A stretch of 64,000 nucleotides of DNA from Acidobacteriota bacterium (GTDB taxonomy: Bacteria > Acidobacteriota > Terriglobia > Terriglobales > Acidobacteriaceae): assembly GCA_016196065.1 (NCBI GenBank), contig JACPYL010000010.1, positions 1,426,001 through 1,490,000 of the forward strand. Direction: 5' to 3'. Positions within the stretch are counted from its first letter, which is position 1, and every line of letters begins with the position of its first letter. The notes beneath the pieces are model-generated. The model ran no database searches. It was not told the DNA's origin and worked only from the letters and a program-made list of their open reading frames with translations. This document shows positions 26,415-34,491 of the stretch, piece by piece. The position numbers and the translations under genes were made by a program.

Positions 26415-28433
26415 ATGGAACCAACGAAGCCCACGCGATCCTCATGGACCGTTGCCAGCGTTGCCATTCTCCTCGCTGTCCTCATGCTGCAACTTGCGCT
26501 GGCTGCCCGCCGGAACTCCATCACGTGGGACGAAGATGACCACCTGTACGCGGGATACATGACATGGAAGCACGGGGATTTCGGCCTGAATCCCGAGCAC
26601 CCTCCGCTCGTGAAGTTGCTGTCGGCTCTCCCGATATTGAATATGCCGCTGAAAATGCCCGCGCTCGAGAATCGCAATTTCAAGATCGAAGCGTTTCTCG
26701 GAGGCAAAGACTTTCTGTTTAAGAACGACGCCGACACGATGCTCTTTCGCGCCCGCATGGCGTCTGCTCTCTTGACCCTGGCGCTCGCTCTGATCGTCTT
26801 TCTCGCGGCCCAGGAAATGTTCAGTACCGGAGCCGCCTTCATTGCGCTCGCGCTGCTGGTGTTCGATCCCAACCTGCTGGCTCACGGAGCGGTTGTCGCC
26901 ACCGACGCCGCTCTCTCCTGCTTCATGGTTGGTGCGATCTATGCTTTCTATCGATATGTGAAGGTTCCAACCGCATGGCGGATGATCGTCGTAGGAGTTG
27001 CCACCGGCTTGTGCCTGGCGTCCAAGCACACGGGAATTCTGCTTTTTCCGATGTTTGTATTGCTCGCGCTCTGCGAACTCATTTGGCCATGGCGCTCTGA
27101 GAATCAATCCGGAAATGTGCCAAGAGGGAAGCACGCGCTGCAGTTGGCGCTCGCACTGGTCGTGATCTCCGCTGTGGCCGTGACAATTCTTTGGGCTTTT
27201 TACGGATTTCGATACTCCGCCCGAGCCGATGGATGGCAACTGAACCCACCACTCGCGGAGACTCTGAGCTACCTTTCAAGGCCTCGCGACATTCAACTCC
27301 TCTCTGCGGTCGCCCGGTGGCATCTGCTGCCCGAATCGTACATTTACGGTCTGGCTGATGTTCGGTTCATGTCGGACTTCTACAGCAGTTATCTATTCGG
27401 CAAGGTTTATCCCCACGGTGTCTGGTTCTATTTCCCCGCTGCAATTGCGGTGAAGTCGACTCTCACATTCCTCGCGCTGAGCATTCTCGCGACCTGGGGC
27501 ATTGCCACCAAAAAACTGTCCAACTGGCGCCAGGTTCTCTTTCTTACGGTGCCGTCGGCGGTTTACCTGGAGGTGGCGATGGGAGCGGGCATGAATATCG
27601 GCGTCCGGCACATCCTTCCGATCTACATGTTCCTGGCGGTGCTGCTGGCTGGCGTGGCCTGGAAATTCATTCAACAGGACCGCCGGTGGACATGGGTGGT
27701 CGCCGCCCTCCTGATTTTTCAGGCAGTCTCTTCGTTGCGATCGTACCCAGCCTATCTTGCCTATGCGAATGAACTCTGGGGCGGCCCTTCGCAAACCTAT
27801 CGCTATCTCAGCGATTCCAACGCCGACTGGGGACAACAGCTTAAGGCCACGAAGCGGTATCTCGATCAACGGGGAATCAAGAACTGTTGGTTTATCTATT
27901 TCGCGGACGGTGTTGTAGACACAAGCTATTACGGCATACCCTGCAAGTCGCTGCCGACCATTGCCACACTCTGGTTAAATCAACCCACCGAAGCTCCCGC
28001 GGCAATCGACGGAACGGTATTGATCAGCGCCGGCACTCTTTCAGGATTTGAGTTCGGTCCTGGTCCGTTGAATCCCTACGACCAATTCCAGCGACTTCAT
28101 CCGACGGCAGTGATCGATCACGGAGTCTTCGTCTTCGACGGTCACTTCGAGATTCCTCTGGCTGCCGCCTTCAGCCATGTCCAGAATGCGCGCAACCTTC
28201 TCACCGCGAACCAGCCCTCTGAAGCACTTAAGGAAGCCCAACAAGCCGTAGCGCTGGCTCCCGACGCCGTGCGGTCGAATGCGATGCTGGGAGATGTGCT
28301 AGAGGCGCTACACCGGCCCGAGGAGGCCCGCGCCGCGTACCAGAAGGCTCTCGGCCTTGCTCAAACCATCGAGCCGGAGTTTCAGGTTGGGTGGGTGGCG
28401 GACTTGGAACGCAAGATTGCATCACAAAGGTAA
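26415..28433 (+). CDS. GT39-type membrane glycosyltransferase with TPR tail
   Basis: A 672-residue protein with an N-terminal helix, the DE-type motif SITWDEDDHLYAGYMTW (about residues 35-51) typical of ArnT/PMT-like GT-C enzymes, and about ten membrane helices. The segment NPEHPPLVKLL is typical of the family. The C-terminal region (about 590-672) carries a soluble TPR-like repeat. Such enzymes transfer a sugar from a polyprenyl-phosphate donor to an extracytoplasmic acceptor. The ATG at 26415 follows GAAGGAAC. It is divergent from the class V aminotransferase gene. Confidence 0.85.
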   Translation: MEPTKPTRSSWTVASVAILLAVLMLQLALAARRNSITWDEDDHLYAGYMTWKHGDFGLNPEHPPLVKLLSALPILNMPLKMPALENRNFKIEAFLGGKDFLFKNDADTMLFRARMASALLTLALALIVFLAAQEMFSTGAAFIALALLVFDPNLLAHGAVVATDAALSCFMVGAIYAFYRYVKVPTAWRMIVVGVATGLCLASKHTGILLFPMFVLLALCELIWPWRSENQSGNVPRGKHALQLALALVVISAVAVTILWAFYGFRYSARADGWQLNPPLAETLSYLSRPRDIQLLSAVARWHLLPESYIYGLADVRFMSDFYSSYLFGKVYPHGVWFYFPAAIAVKSTLTFLALSILATWGIATKKLSNWRQVLFLTVPSAVYLEVAMGAGMNIGVRHILPIYMFLAVLLAGVAWKFIQQDRRWTWVVAALLIFQAVSSLRSYPAYLAYANELWGGPSQTYRYLSDSNADWGQQLKATKRYLDQRGIKNCWFIYFADGVVDTSYYGIPCKSLPTIATLWLNQPTEAPAAIDGTVLISAGTLSGFEFGPGPLNPYDQFQRLHPTAVIDHGVFVFDGHFEIPLAAAFSHVQNARNLLTANQPSEALKEAQQAVALAPDAVRSNAMLGDVLEALHRPEEARAAYQKALGLAQTIEPEFQVGWVADLERKIASQR

Positions 28434-28540
28434 CTTTCCGGCTCCCTGAAGCGTCCAAGTAGCAGGGAATTCCATCGGTTGAGGCTTGCCATGCGGAGTA
28501 TAATCGCCTCAATCGCCCGGTTCCGATGGGGAGTGTCCAC

Positions 28541-29731
28541 ATGTTAATCCGTAAAATGCTGATTTCGCTCATGTTGCTGGCGCTCGCGATGCCGGCGACA
28601 TTTGCACAAGACCAATCTTCCCAGCCGGACGCCACCAAAACCGACACCACCGCCAAGCCCGACTCGACGAAGCCCGACTCAACCAAGACTGACTCAACGA
28701 AGCCGGATACCTCCAAGGCCGACTCCGCTGACACAGCCACGACTCCCGTCCAAGGTGAGCCGCCCGTGCAGCAGCCGGACGACAGCAAGGTTAAGCACGA
28801 CGGCAGCAAGAAGGACGTCGACGCGATCGGCAACCGCAAAATTGGCGGACGCGGGATGGGCAATTGGTACTCGCTTGAAACCGAGATTCGCATGGGTAAG
28901 GAATATTCCCAGCAGGTTGAAGCCAGCGTGAAGCTGGTCAACGATCCGGTCGTCACCGAATACGTGAATCGTATCGGACAGAATCTTGTACGGAATTCTG
29001 ACGCGCAGGTACCCTTCACCATTAAGGTGATCGACTCCGACGAAGTGAATGCCTTTGCATTGCCTGGCGGATTTTTCTACGTAAACTCCGGCTTGATCCT
29101 GGCAGCCGACGAAGAGGCGGAGCTTGCGGGCGTCATGGCCCATGAGATCGCCCACGTCGCCGCCCGTCACGCGACCAAACAGATGACGCGCGGGAACTGG
29201 GCGAACATTGCGACGATTCCACTGATCTTTGTCGGCGGCGGTATTGGCTACGCGGTTCGTTCCGCGGCAGGCCTGGCGCTGCCCATGACGTTCCTGAGTT
29301 TCTCCCGCGGATTTGAACAGGAAGCTGACTACCTCGGATTGCAGTACATGTATAAGACGGGCTACGATCCGCAGGCGTTCGTGAGCTTCTTCGAAAAGCT
29401 GCAGGCCAAAGAGAAGAAGAAGCCGGGGACTCTGGCGCGAGCGTTTTCAACCCATCCGCAGACTCCAGACCGGATTGAGAAATCGCAGGAGGAGATTGGC
29501 ACGATTCTTCCAGCTCGTCCGCAGTATGTCGTTTCGACTTCAGAATTCGACGACGTGAAGGCACGGCTGGCGGTGATCGAGAACCGGCACAAGGTCCTCG
29601 ACGACAAGGAAGGAACCAAGCCCAGCCTGCGGCGAACGTCGACTTCCGACAAGTCCGGCAAAGACGATAAGGACAAGACGGACGATGATCGCCCGACGCT
29701 GAAGCGCCGCGACGATACGAAACAGAATTAG
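28541..29731 (+). CDS. M48 family metallopeptidase with Thr/Lys/Asp-rich linker
   Basis: A 396-residue exported protease. A signal peptide (1-22) is followed by a low-complexity linker (about 35-66) of repeats such as DSTKP, then a PDZ-free M48 domain with HEIAH (201-205) and the third ligand in FEQEADYLG. The tail is highly charged (DKSGKDDKDKTDDDRPTLKRRDD). The ATG at 28541 has GGGGAG seven bases upstream. TATAAT at 28499-28504 is a possible -10. It is a periplasmic BepA/LoiP-like protease by similarity. Confidence 0.92.
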   Translation: MLIRKMLISLMLLALAMPATFAQDQSSQPDATKTDTTAKPDSTKPDSTKTDSTKPDTSKADSADTATTPVQGEPPVQQPDDSKVKHDGSKKDVDAIGNRKIGGRGMGNWYSLETEIRMGKEYSQQVEASVKLVNDPVVTEYVNRIGQNLVRNSDAQVPFTIKVIDSDEVNAFALPGGFFYVNSGLILAADEEAELAGVMAHEIAHVAARHATKQMTRGNWANIATIPLIFVGGGIGYAVRSAAGLALPMTFLSFSRGFEQEADYLGLQYMYKTGYDPQAFVSFFEKLQAKEKKKPGTLARAFSTHPQTPDRIEKSQEEIGTILPARPQYVVSTSEFDDVKARLAVIENRHKVLDDKEGTKPSLRRTSTSDKSGKDDKDKTDDDRPTLKRRDDTKQN

Positions 29732-29750
29732 TACCTGGAGTCAAAAACAG

Positions 29751-29780
29751 AAAACGGCGGCGATGGCCGCCGTTTTGTTT
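29751..29780. terminator. Rho-independent terminator after M48 gene
   Basis: The stem AAAACGGCGG (29751-29760) pairs perfectly with CCGCCGTTTT (29767-29776) over a short loop and is flanked by A and T runs. It stands about 20 bases after the M48 stop and 28 bases before the 3' end of the convergent ABC permease gene, and can work on either strand. Confidence 0.85.
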
Positions 29781-29807
29781 TGCTCGAATGAGCGATGCTC
29801 CCGAGTT

Positions 29808-30575
29808 CTAGCTTACTGCCTTGTTCCGAAACTGCCTCAAGCCAACCACCAGCAACACGCAGTCAAACACAGCGAGGCCGATCAACACTGCAAGCAACGG
29901 AAGGTGAGGGAACTGGGGCACCATAGTGGCGCGCAGTCCTTCACTGGCATACACCAGCGGGTTGATCAACACTGCCTTTTGAAGGATCGGAAAGCTGTTG
30001 AGCGCGCTCCACGGATAGTAGGTACATCCGAAAAAGATCATCGGTGTCAGCACCATGCTGAACATTACGCCGATATGGTTCTGATTGACGCTGCATCCCA
30101 GCGCCAGGCCGCCGCAAGCTGAGAACAGCGCCACCATCACGGTCACGCAGGCAAAGGTTCCGATTGACGGTATGTTGAATGGAATCGGCCGAAGAATCAG
30201 CCATGCCATCGGGATCACCATCAGCCCCGCCAGCAGTGCCTGGACCGCACCCGCAAACACTTTTTCGATCGCGACCCAGGAGATGTCCATCGGAGCGAGC
30301 AACCGGTCTTCGATCTCGCGCGTGAATTGAAACTCCGCGATCAGCGGCATGGCGACCGCCCAGACTCCCGTGAACACCATGCTGATGGCCATGATGCCCG
30401 GCAAGAGCAGGCTCTTATAAGCCTCCGGCATATATCCGCTGCGCACCATCACCCGGCCGAAGATGAAGACGAACATCAACGGCTGAAGGAAGGTCTGCGT
30501 CAGCAAGAGGAAGAAATTGCGCCGGACGACATGTGCATCGCGCCCCAGCATCGCGAAAAAACATTTCCAGTTCAT
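29808..30575 (-). CDS. ABC-2 type transporter permease
   Basis: A 255-residue inner-membrane protein with about six helices, of the ABC-2/DrrB type. It has the family region PLMFVFIFGRVMVRSG and the C-terminal FFGCTYYPWSALNSFPILQKAVLINPLVYASEGLRA. Its ATG overlaps the stop of the upstream ATPase gene by four bases, so the two form one exporter. Substrate unknown: drug, lipid or polysaccharide precursors are typical. Confidence 0.92.
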   Translation of the reverse strand: MNWKCFFAMLGRDAHVVRRNFFLLLTQTFLQPLMFVFIFGRVMVRSGYMPEAYKSLLLPGIMAISMVFTGVWAVAMPLIAEFQFTREIEDRLLAPMDISWVAIEKVFAGAVQALLAGLMVIPMAWLILRPIPFNIPSIGTFACVTVMVALFSACGGLALGCSVNQNHIGVMFSMVLTPMIFFGCTYYPWSALNSFPILQKAVLINPLVYASEGLRATMVPQFPHLPLLAVLIGLAVFDCVLLVVGLRQFRNKAVS

Positions 30576-31579
30576 TCCCGAAGGCTCCTTCCGGTGTGGT
30601 GAAGGAACAGATTCTCGAGACTCGGCTCTGATATATGAACATCGTTCAAGTCCACGCTGGCGGCGGAAGCCATCGCCACAATCGCGCCGATCAAGGAGCC
30701 ACCACGGTCCGCGTAGAGATCGGCTCCGGTTGGTTCCTTTGCGCGCACTTCCCGCACTCCTTCAATGGATCGCAGCCGCTCCAGCAACTCCGCCGAGTGT
30801 TGGCTGAAGCGCAGTTGGAGCAGGTAGCCGCCTGGTACGGAACCCTTTAGTTCGCCCGGCGTTCCTAGCGCGATATTTCGTCCGTGATCGATGATGGCGA
30901 GGCGGTCACAGAGCGCATCCGCTTCTTCCATGTTGTGGGTCGTCAGCAGGATCGTTTTTCCGCTCCGGTTGTATTCGCGGATGATTTCCCAGAGCAGCAA
31001 TCTTGTCTGCGGATCCAGGCCGGCGCTGGGTTCGTCGAGAAACAGCACCTGCGGATCGTGCATCATGGCGCGCGCGATGGCCAGCCGCTGCATCATGCCG
31101 CCCGAGAATCCGCGGACCATCTGGTCGGCTCGATCGCGAAGCTTGAATCGCTCCAGGAGTTCGTCGGCACGCTTGGACGACTGCTCGGAACTGACTCCGA
31201 AGTAGCGTGCGTGGAAGCGCAGGATTTCGCGCGCCGTCAGGGAAAAGTCAAGATTCGGGCGCTGCGCCACGACCCCGATCAATCGTTTGACTGCGACCTG
31301 CTCTTTCCAGACGTCGTGTTCGCCGATCCAGGCCTGTCCCGCCGTCGGTCGAACACGCGTGGTCAGAATCCCTACGGTTGTAGATTTTCCCGCCCCGTTT
31401 GGCCCGAGCAAGCCAAAGACTTCGCCACTTCGAATTTCGAGCGTCAGACTGTCTAGAGCAACGATCTGCGGCTTGGATTGTGGATTCTGCTTTCCTGTGG
31501 ACGGCGGGCCGCCGCCTGCCGCGAAAGGCGGTGCGGTGGTATAGACCTTTTTCAAATCTCGGGTGCGTATATCAACCAT
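30572..31579 (-). CDS. ABC transporter ATP-binding protein (DrrA-like)
   Basis: A 335-residue ATPase. Walker A is GPNGAGKST, the signature is FSGGM (a variant of LSGGQ), Walker B is VLFLDEPSAGLDP, and the switch His is in LLTTHNMEEADALCD. An insert of about 25 residues rich in Pro, Gly and Lys sits near the N-terminus. A C-terminal extension (about 240-335) matches the DrrA/CcmA group. It pairs with the permease downstream. Confidence 0.93.
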   Translation of the reverse strand: MVDIRTRDLKKVYTTAPPFAAGGGPPSTGKQNPQSKPQIVALDSLTLEIRSGEVFGLLGPNGAGKSTTVGILTTRVRPTAGQAWIGEHDVWKEQVAVKRLIGVVAQRPNLDFSLTAREILRFHARYFGVSSEQSSKRADELLERFKLRDRADQMVRGFSGGMMQRLAIARAMMHDPQVLFLDEPSAGLDPQTRLLLWEIIREYNRSGKTILLTTHNMEEADALCDRLAIIDHGRNIALGTPGELKGSVPGGYLLQLRFSQHSAELLERLRSIEGVREVRAKEPTGADLYADRGGSLIGAIVAMASAASVDLNDVHISEPSLENLFLHHTGRSLRE

Positions 31580-31706
31580 TGCGAGTTACCAATCCGAAGA
31601 CGAGCAGGCCGTCATGCGCAGAATTCATTGAAAACATCTCCGGAGACGCCAGCCTAAGGTCAAATCGCGGCTGGCGGCGCCCGGAAACTGAATGAAGAAC
31701 TAGACG

Positions 31707-32051
31707 CTAGGAACCAGCGCTCACCGATTTTACCGCGATGGTCTCTCCCTTAACTTCGCCAGTCACTTTGGCCGACGCTCCGGCAAGGTCATGGAGTTTG
31801 TCGAGCGCCGCTTTGTCCGCGGTTTCGAGTGTGTAAACCTTGTCGCCGACGACCAGGGCATATTTCGACCCGCCCTTCACGCATTCCTGCGTGCACTTTA
31901 CGTCGCTGCCGGCCATCTGGTGTTTGGCTCCGCACATGGCGTCGCTGACTTTGCCAGTCATGGTGGAATCAGCTGCCCATGCGGGATACACTGCGAGTCC
32001 TGCCAGGAGTTGAATACCTAGTACGCTGCTTGCAAGCTTGCTCATCTTCAT
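31707..32051 (-). CDS. small exported Cys-containing protein
   Basis: A 114-residue protein with a signal peptide (MKMSKLASSVLGIQLLAGLAVYPAWAA) and a compact domain with DAMCGAKHQM, KCTQECVKGGSKYALVVGDKVYTLET and a lysine-rich C-terminal beta stretch. The Cys/His layout (Cys-x3-His and two further Cys) suggests a metal site or disulfide. I recognise it as a recurrent acidobacterial secreted type without a known role. The ATG at 32051 is preceded by AGGAG. Confidence 0.8.
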   Translation of the reverse strand: MKMSKLASSVLGIQLLAGLAVYPAWAADSTMTGKVSDAMCGAKHQMAGSDVKCTQECVKGGSKYALVVGDKVYTLETADKAALDKLHDLAGASAKVTGEVKGETIAVKSVSAGS

Positions 32052-32149
32052 CGATCCGTCTCCTAGGAATGGTTCAAGAGACACGAGTCCCGTGCCTCTT
32101 TTTTCAACATGTATGCGTGTCCCTGGACGTGCCCCACGTTTCTTCTATT

Positions 32150-33466
32150 TTACTCGGAAGCGAACCGTATGGTGACATCCACGGTCTTGTCTTTTTCGTT
32201 TACGGCTTCGTGGATGCCAATTTTCCACGGTACGCCCGACGGAACGAATCGGGACGTCTCGTTGATGAACTTCCGGGGATATTCACTGTCGTATGGGTCC
32301 CCCTCACGCAGTTTCCACACTGACTGCAGATGGGCACGAGATTGGGAATCCAGCCCCGTGACCTCGAACTCGCCCATTTTGAATTGATCTCCTTCGCTGA
32401 CCACCAAGGCATAGTGCACGGTGCTGTGCTCGTCATCCAACGTGGGCTTTGGGGTCACGCGAGCCATCATGTATCCCTTGCCGTGGTAGAGCTTCCCAAC
32501 TGCCTCCAAGTCGCTGACGAGTTGCACTGCGTCTGCCGGCTTGCCGGTGGACAGGTGAATGAGGCGTTGCAATTCGTCCCCTTGGAAGACCTTGTTGTCT
32601 TTCCATTCCACTGCTGCCGTGGAATACACCTTGCCGGGAGTCACGGGCAAGATTGCGTCCACTTCCACTTCGCCTTCCGACTGCGACACGACCCGCGCCT
32701 GGGACTCGCCAAACGATGCCTTGAGATATCCACGACGCAGGCAAACAGGCAGGAACTCTATCGTCGCCACTTGTCCCAAAGGTGAGCGCATGTAGTCTGC
32801 TCCAGAGAGTTTGTGCGCCGCTGCCTGCAGGGCCGGCAGCTGATCGGGAGTAGCACCGGGAAACTCTATATTTCGAATCTTGATTTCCAGTGCCTCGACT
32901 CGATAGGCAATCGCGATCAACTCTCCACCTTTTTCGGGTGCTTCGCGCAGGTAATCGACTCGCGCCGGAATCCTATTCTCGTCGAGTACCGCTTGCAGTG
33001 CCTGTTCCACGTTGTCCGGCATCGTTCCCGCCACCGGCATCCTCGGCTTGAACAGAGGAACACGTTTCTGGATTTCCGTGAGCAGCAGGTCATCCGTGAA
33101 CCAGACGAAGTTTTCAAAATGTGCCGGAACGAGCTTTACGTCTTCGAGATCCGTAACCTGCAACTCAACCTTAGTTCCAACGGACGAATACGAGAACGAA
33201 TAAGCAATGTCCGTAAACAACCCGGTATTGCCCAGGCGCCGGGCGGCTTCTTTGAAGTCCGCCTCGATCACATTCTGACCAAGCGTCAGGCCGCTCGCCG
33301 GCAAGATTTCCTTTTCCGTGTACCTTTGGCTGCCACTGATCTTGACGGCAATGAGTCGGTTCTGAAGATCGGCAGCGACCTTCTTGTTGGCAGGCGGCTT
33401 TTGTGCCCCAGCGCTGTTCATCCACAGCGAACAGGAGACAAGGAAAATGACGAAAGTCTTCTTCAT
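32150..33466 (-). CDS. POTRA-domain protein without a barrel, exported
   Basis: A 438-residue protein with a signal peptide (residues 1-21). It consists of several POTRA-like repeats: RLIAVKISGSQRYTEKEILPASGLTLGQ near 37-64, a middle set, and a last one (FEVTGLDSQSRAHLQSVWKLREGDPYD). These resemble the periplasmic part of BamA/TamA/Omp85 proteins. The protein ends after the last POTRA with no beta-barrel, so it cannot itself insert in the outer membrane. It begins two bases after the LysR gene, so the two are co-transcribed. Confidence 0.85.
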   Translation of the reverse strand: MKKTFVIFLVSCSLWMNSAGAQKPPANKKVAADLQNRLIAVKISGSQRYTEKEILPASGLTLGQNVIEADFKEAARRLGNTGLFTDIAYSFSYSSVGTKVELQVTDLEDVKLVPAHFENFVWFTDDLLLTEIQKRVPLFKPRMPVAGTMPDNVEQALQAVLDENRIPARVDYLREAPEKGGELIAIAYRVEALEIKIRNIEFPGATPDQLPALQAAAHKLSGADYMRSPLGQVATIEFLPVCLRRGYLKASFGESQARVVSQSEGEVEVDAILPVTPGKVYSTAAVEWKDNKVFQGDELQRLIHLSTGKPADAVQLVSDLEAVGKLYHGKGYMMARVTPKPTLDDEHSTVHYALVVSEGDQFKMGEFEVTGLDSQSRAHLQSVWKLREGDPYDSEYPRKFINETSRFVPSGVPWKIGIHEAVNEKDKTVDVTIRFASE

Positions 33467-33468
33467 GG

Positions 33469-34386
33469 CTATCGGGAGCGTTTTGCAGGTGCAGCGGCGG
33501 TCGAGAAGTTTTTCTGCTTTTCGGCAATCTCAATAAATGCCTTGGCGGCCCGGCTCAGCGACTTATCCTTGCGGAAAACCAAGGCTAGGTCGCGACGGAT
33601 CTGCGCATCCGACAACGTGAGCGCAACCAGCGCATTCGCGAGAATGTCTTCCTGAATGTTGGAGCGTGCGATAAAGCCGACTCCGACATCCGCCGCCACA
33701 AAGCGCTTCAGCAGTTCGCTAGAATCAAGTTCCATCGCATAGTGCGGTTTCAAATGGAGATCGTAGAAAAGAGTCTCAAGCGCATCTCTGGTATGCCCGC
33801 CCTTCGGGACAACCAAGGGAAATGCCGCTACTTCGGCCACGGTAACACTCTTCTTCGCTGCCAGCGGATGCTTCGGCGGGGTGATTACCACCAGTTCGTC
33901 CCGGTGGATGGGCACACACTGGAGGCGATTGTCAGTAACCGGCAGTGACACCACTCCGAAGTCCACGGAATTGTCGCTCACCGACTCCAGAATCTTGGCA
34001 TAGTCCGAGCGCTTGATATTGACGGCTACATCCGGGTAATTCCGTTTGAACTGCGCAAATACTTCGGGCAGGATGTGCAGGCACGTGCCTTCATTGGCGC
34101 CCACGACAATCGCCCCGCGCGGTACATGCTCGGTTTCGGCAATGGCCGTAACGATCGCCTTGCGTTGCTCCAGAGTTTCTTCGGCGTACTTGAAAAACAG
34201 TTTGCCCGCGACCGTCAGCGAAACGCGTCCCCCGGACCGATCGAGCAATCTCGCCCCAATCTCTTCTTCTAAGGCGCGAATCTGCGAAGAGATGGCTGGC
34301 TGCGTGCGAAAGCGCTTTTCAGCAGCACGCGAGAAACTCGAGAGCCGGGCAACTTCCAGGAAAATTTCGAGCTGATCGAAGTCCAT
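33469..34386 (-). CDS. LysR family transcriptional regulator
   Basis: A 305-residue regulator. The N-terminal winged helix (MDFDQLEIFLEVARLSSFSRAA ... QPAISSQIRALEEEIGARLLDRSGGRVSLT) is typical, followed by a LysR substrate-binding domain. The ATG at 34386 is chosen so that the helix-turn-helix starts at the usual place; an earlier in-frame codon at 34404 exists. It lies two bases upstream of the POTRA gene, unlike the usual divergent LysR layout. Confidence 0.92.
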   Translation of the reverse strand: MDFDQLEIFLEVARLSSFSRAAEKRFRTQPAISSQIRALEEEIGARLLDRSGGRVSLTVAGKLFFKYAEETLEQRKAIVTAIAETEHVPRGAIVVGANEGTCLHILPEVFAQFKRNYPDVAVNIKRSDYAKILESVSDNSVDFGVVSLPVTDNRLQCVPIHRDELVVITPPKHPLAAKKSVTVAEVAAFPLVVPKGGHTRDALETLFYDLHLKPHYAMELDSSELLKRFVAADVGVGFIARSNIQEDILANALVALTLSDAQIRRDLALVFRKDKSLSRAAKAFIEIAEKQKNFSTAAAPAKRSR

Positions 34387-34458
34387 TGAAAGGATTGGCC
34401 CCAAACACTATATCCAGCATCGCGCTGCGGTGGAAGGGGGTAGAGAAACGGAGGGTGC

Positions 34459-34483
34459 CCCGTCCAAGTTCCACTTGGGCGGG
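34459..34483. repeat. 11-bp stem hairpin after TPR membrane gene
   Basis: CCCGTCCAAGT (34459-34469) pairs with ACTTGGGCGGG (34473-34483) with one G-T pair and a three-base loop. It lies just after the stop codon (minus strand) of the TPR membrane gene and before the LysR gene, with no T-run. It may limit read-through into the regulator. Confidence 0.6.
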
Positions 34484-34491
34484 AATGCGTG

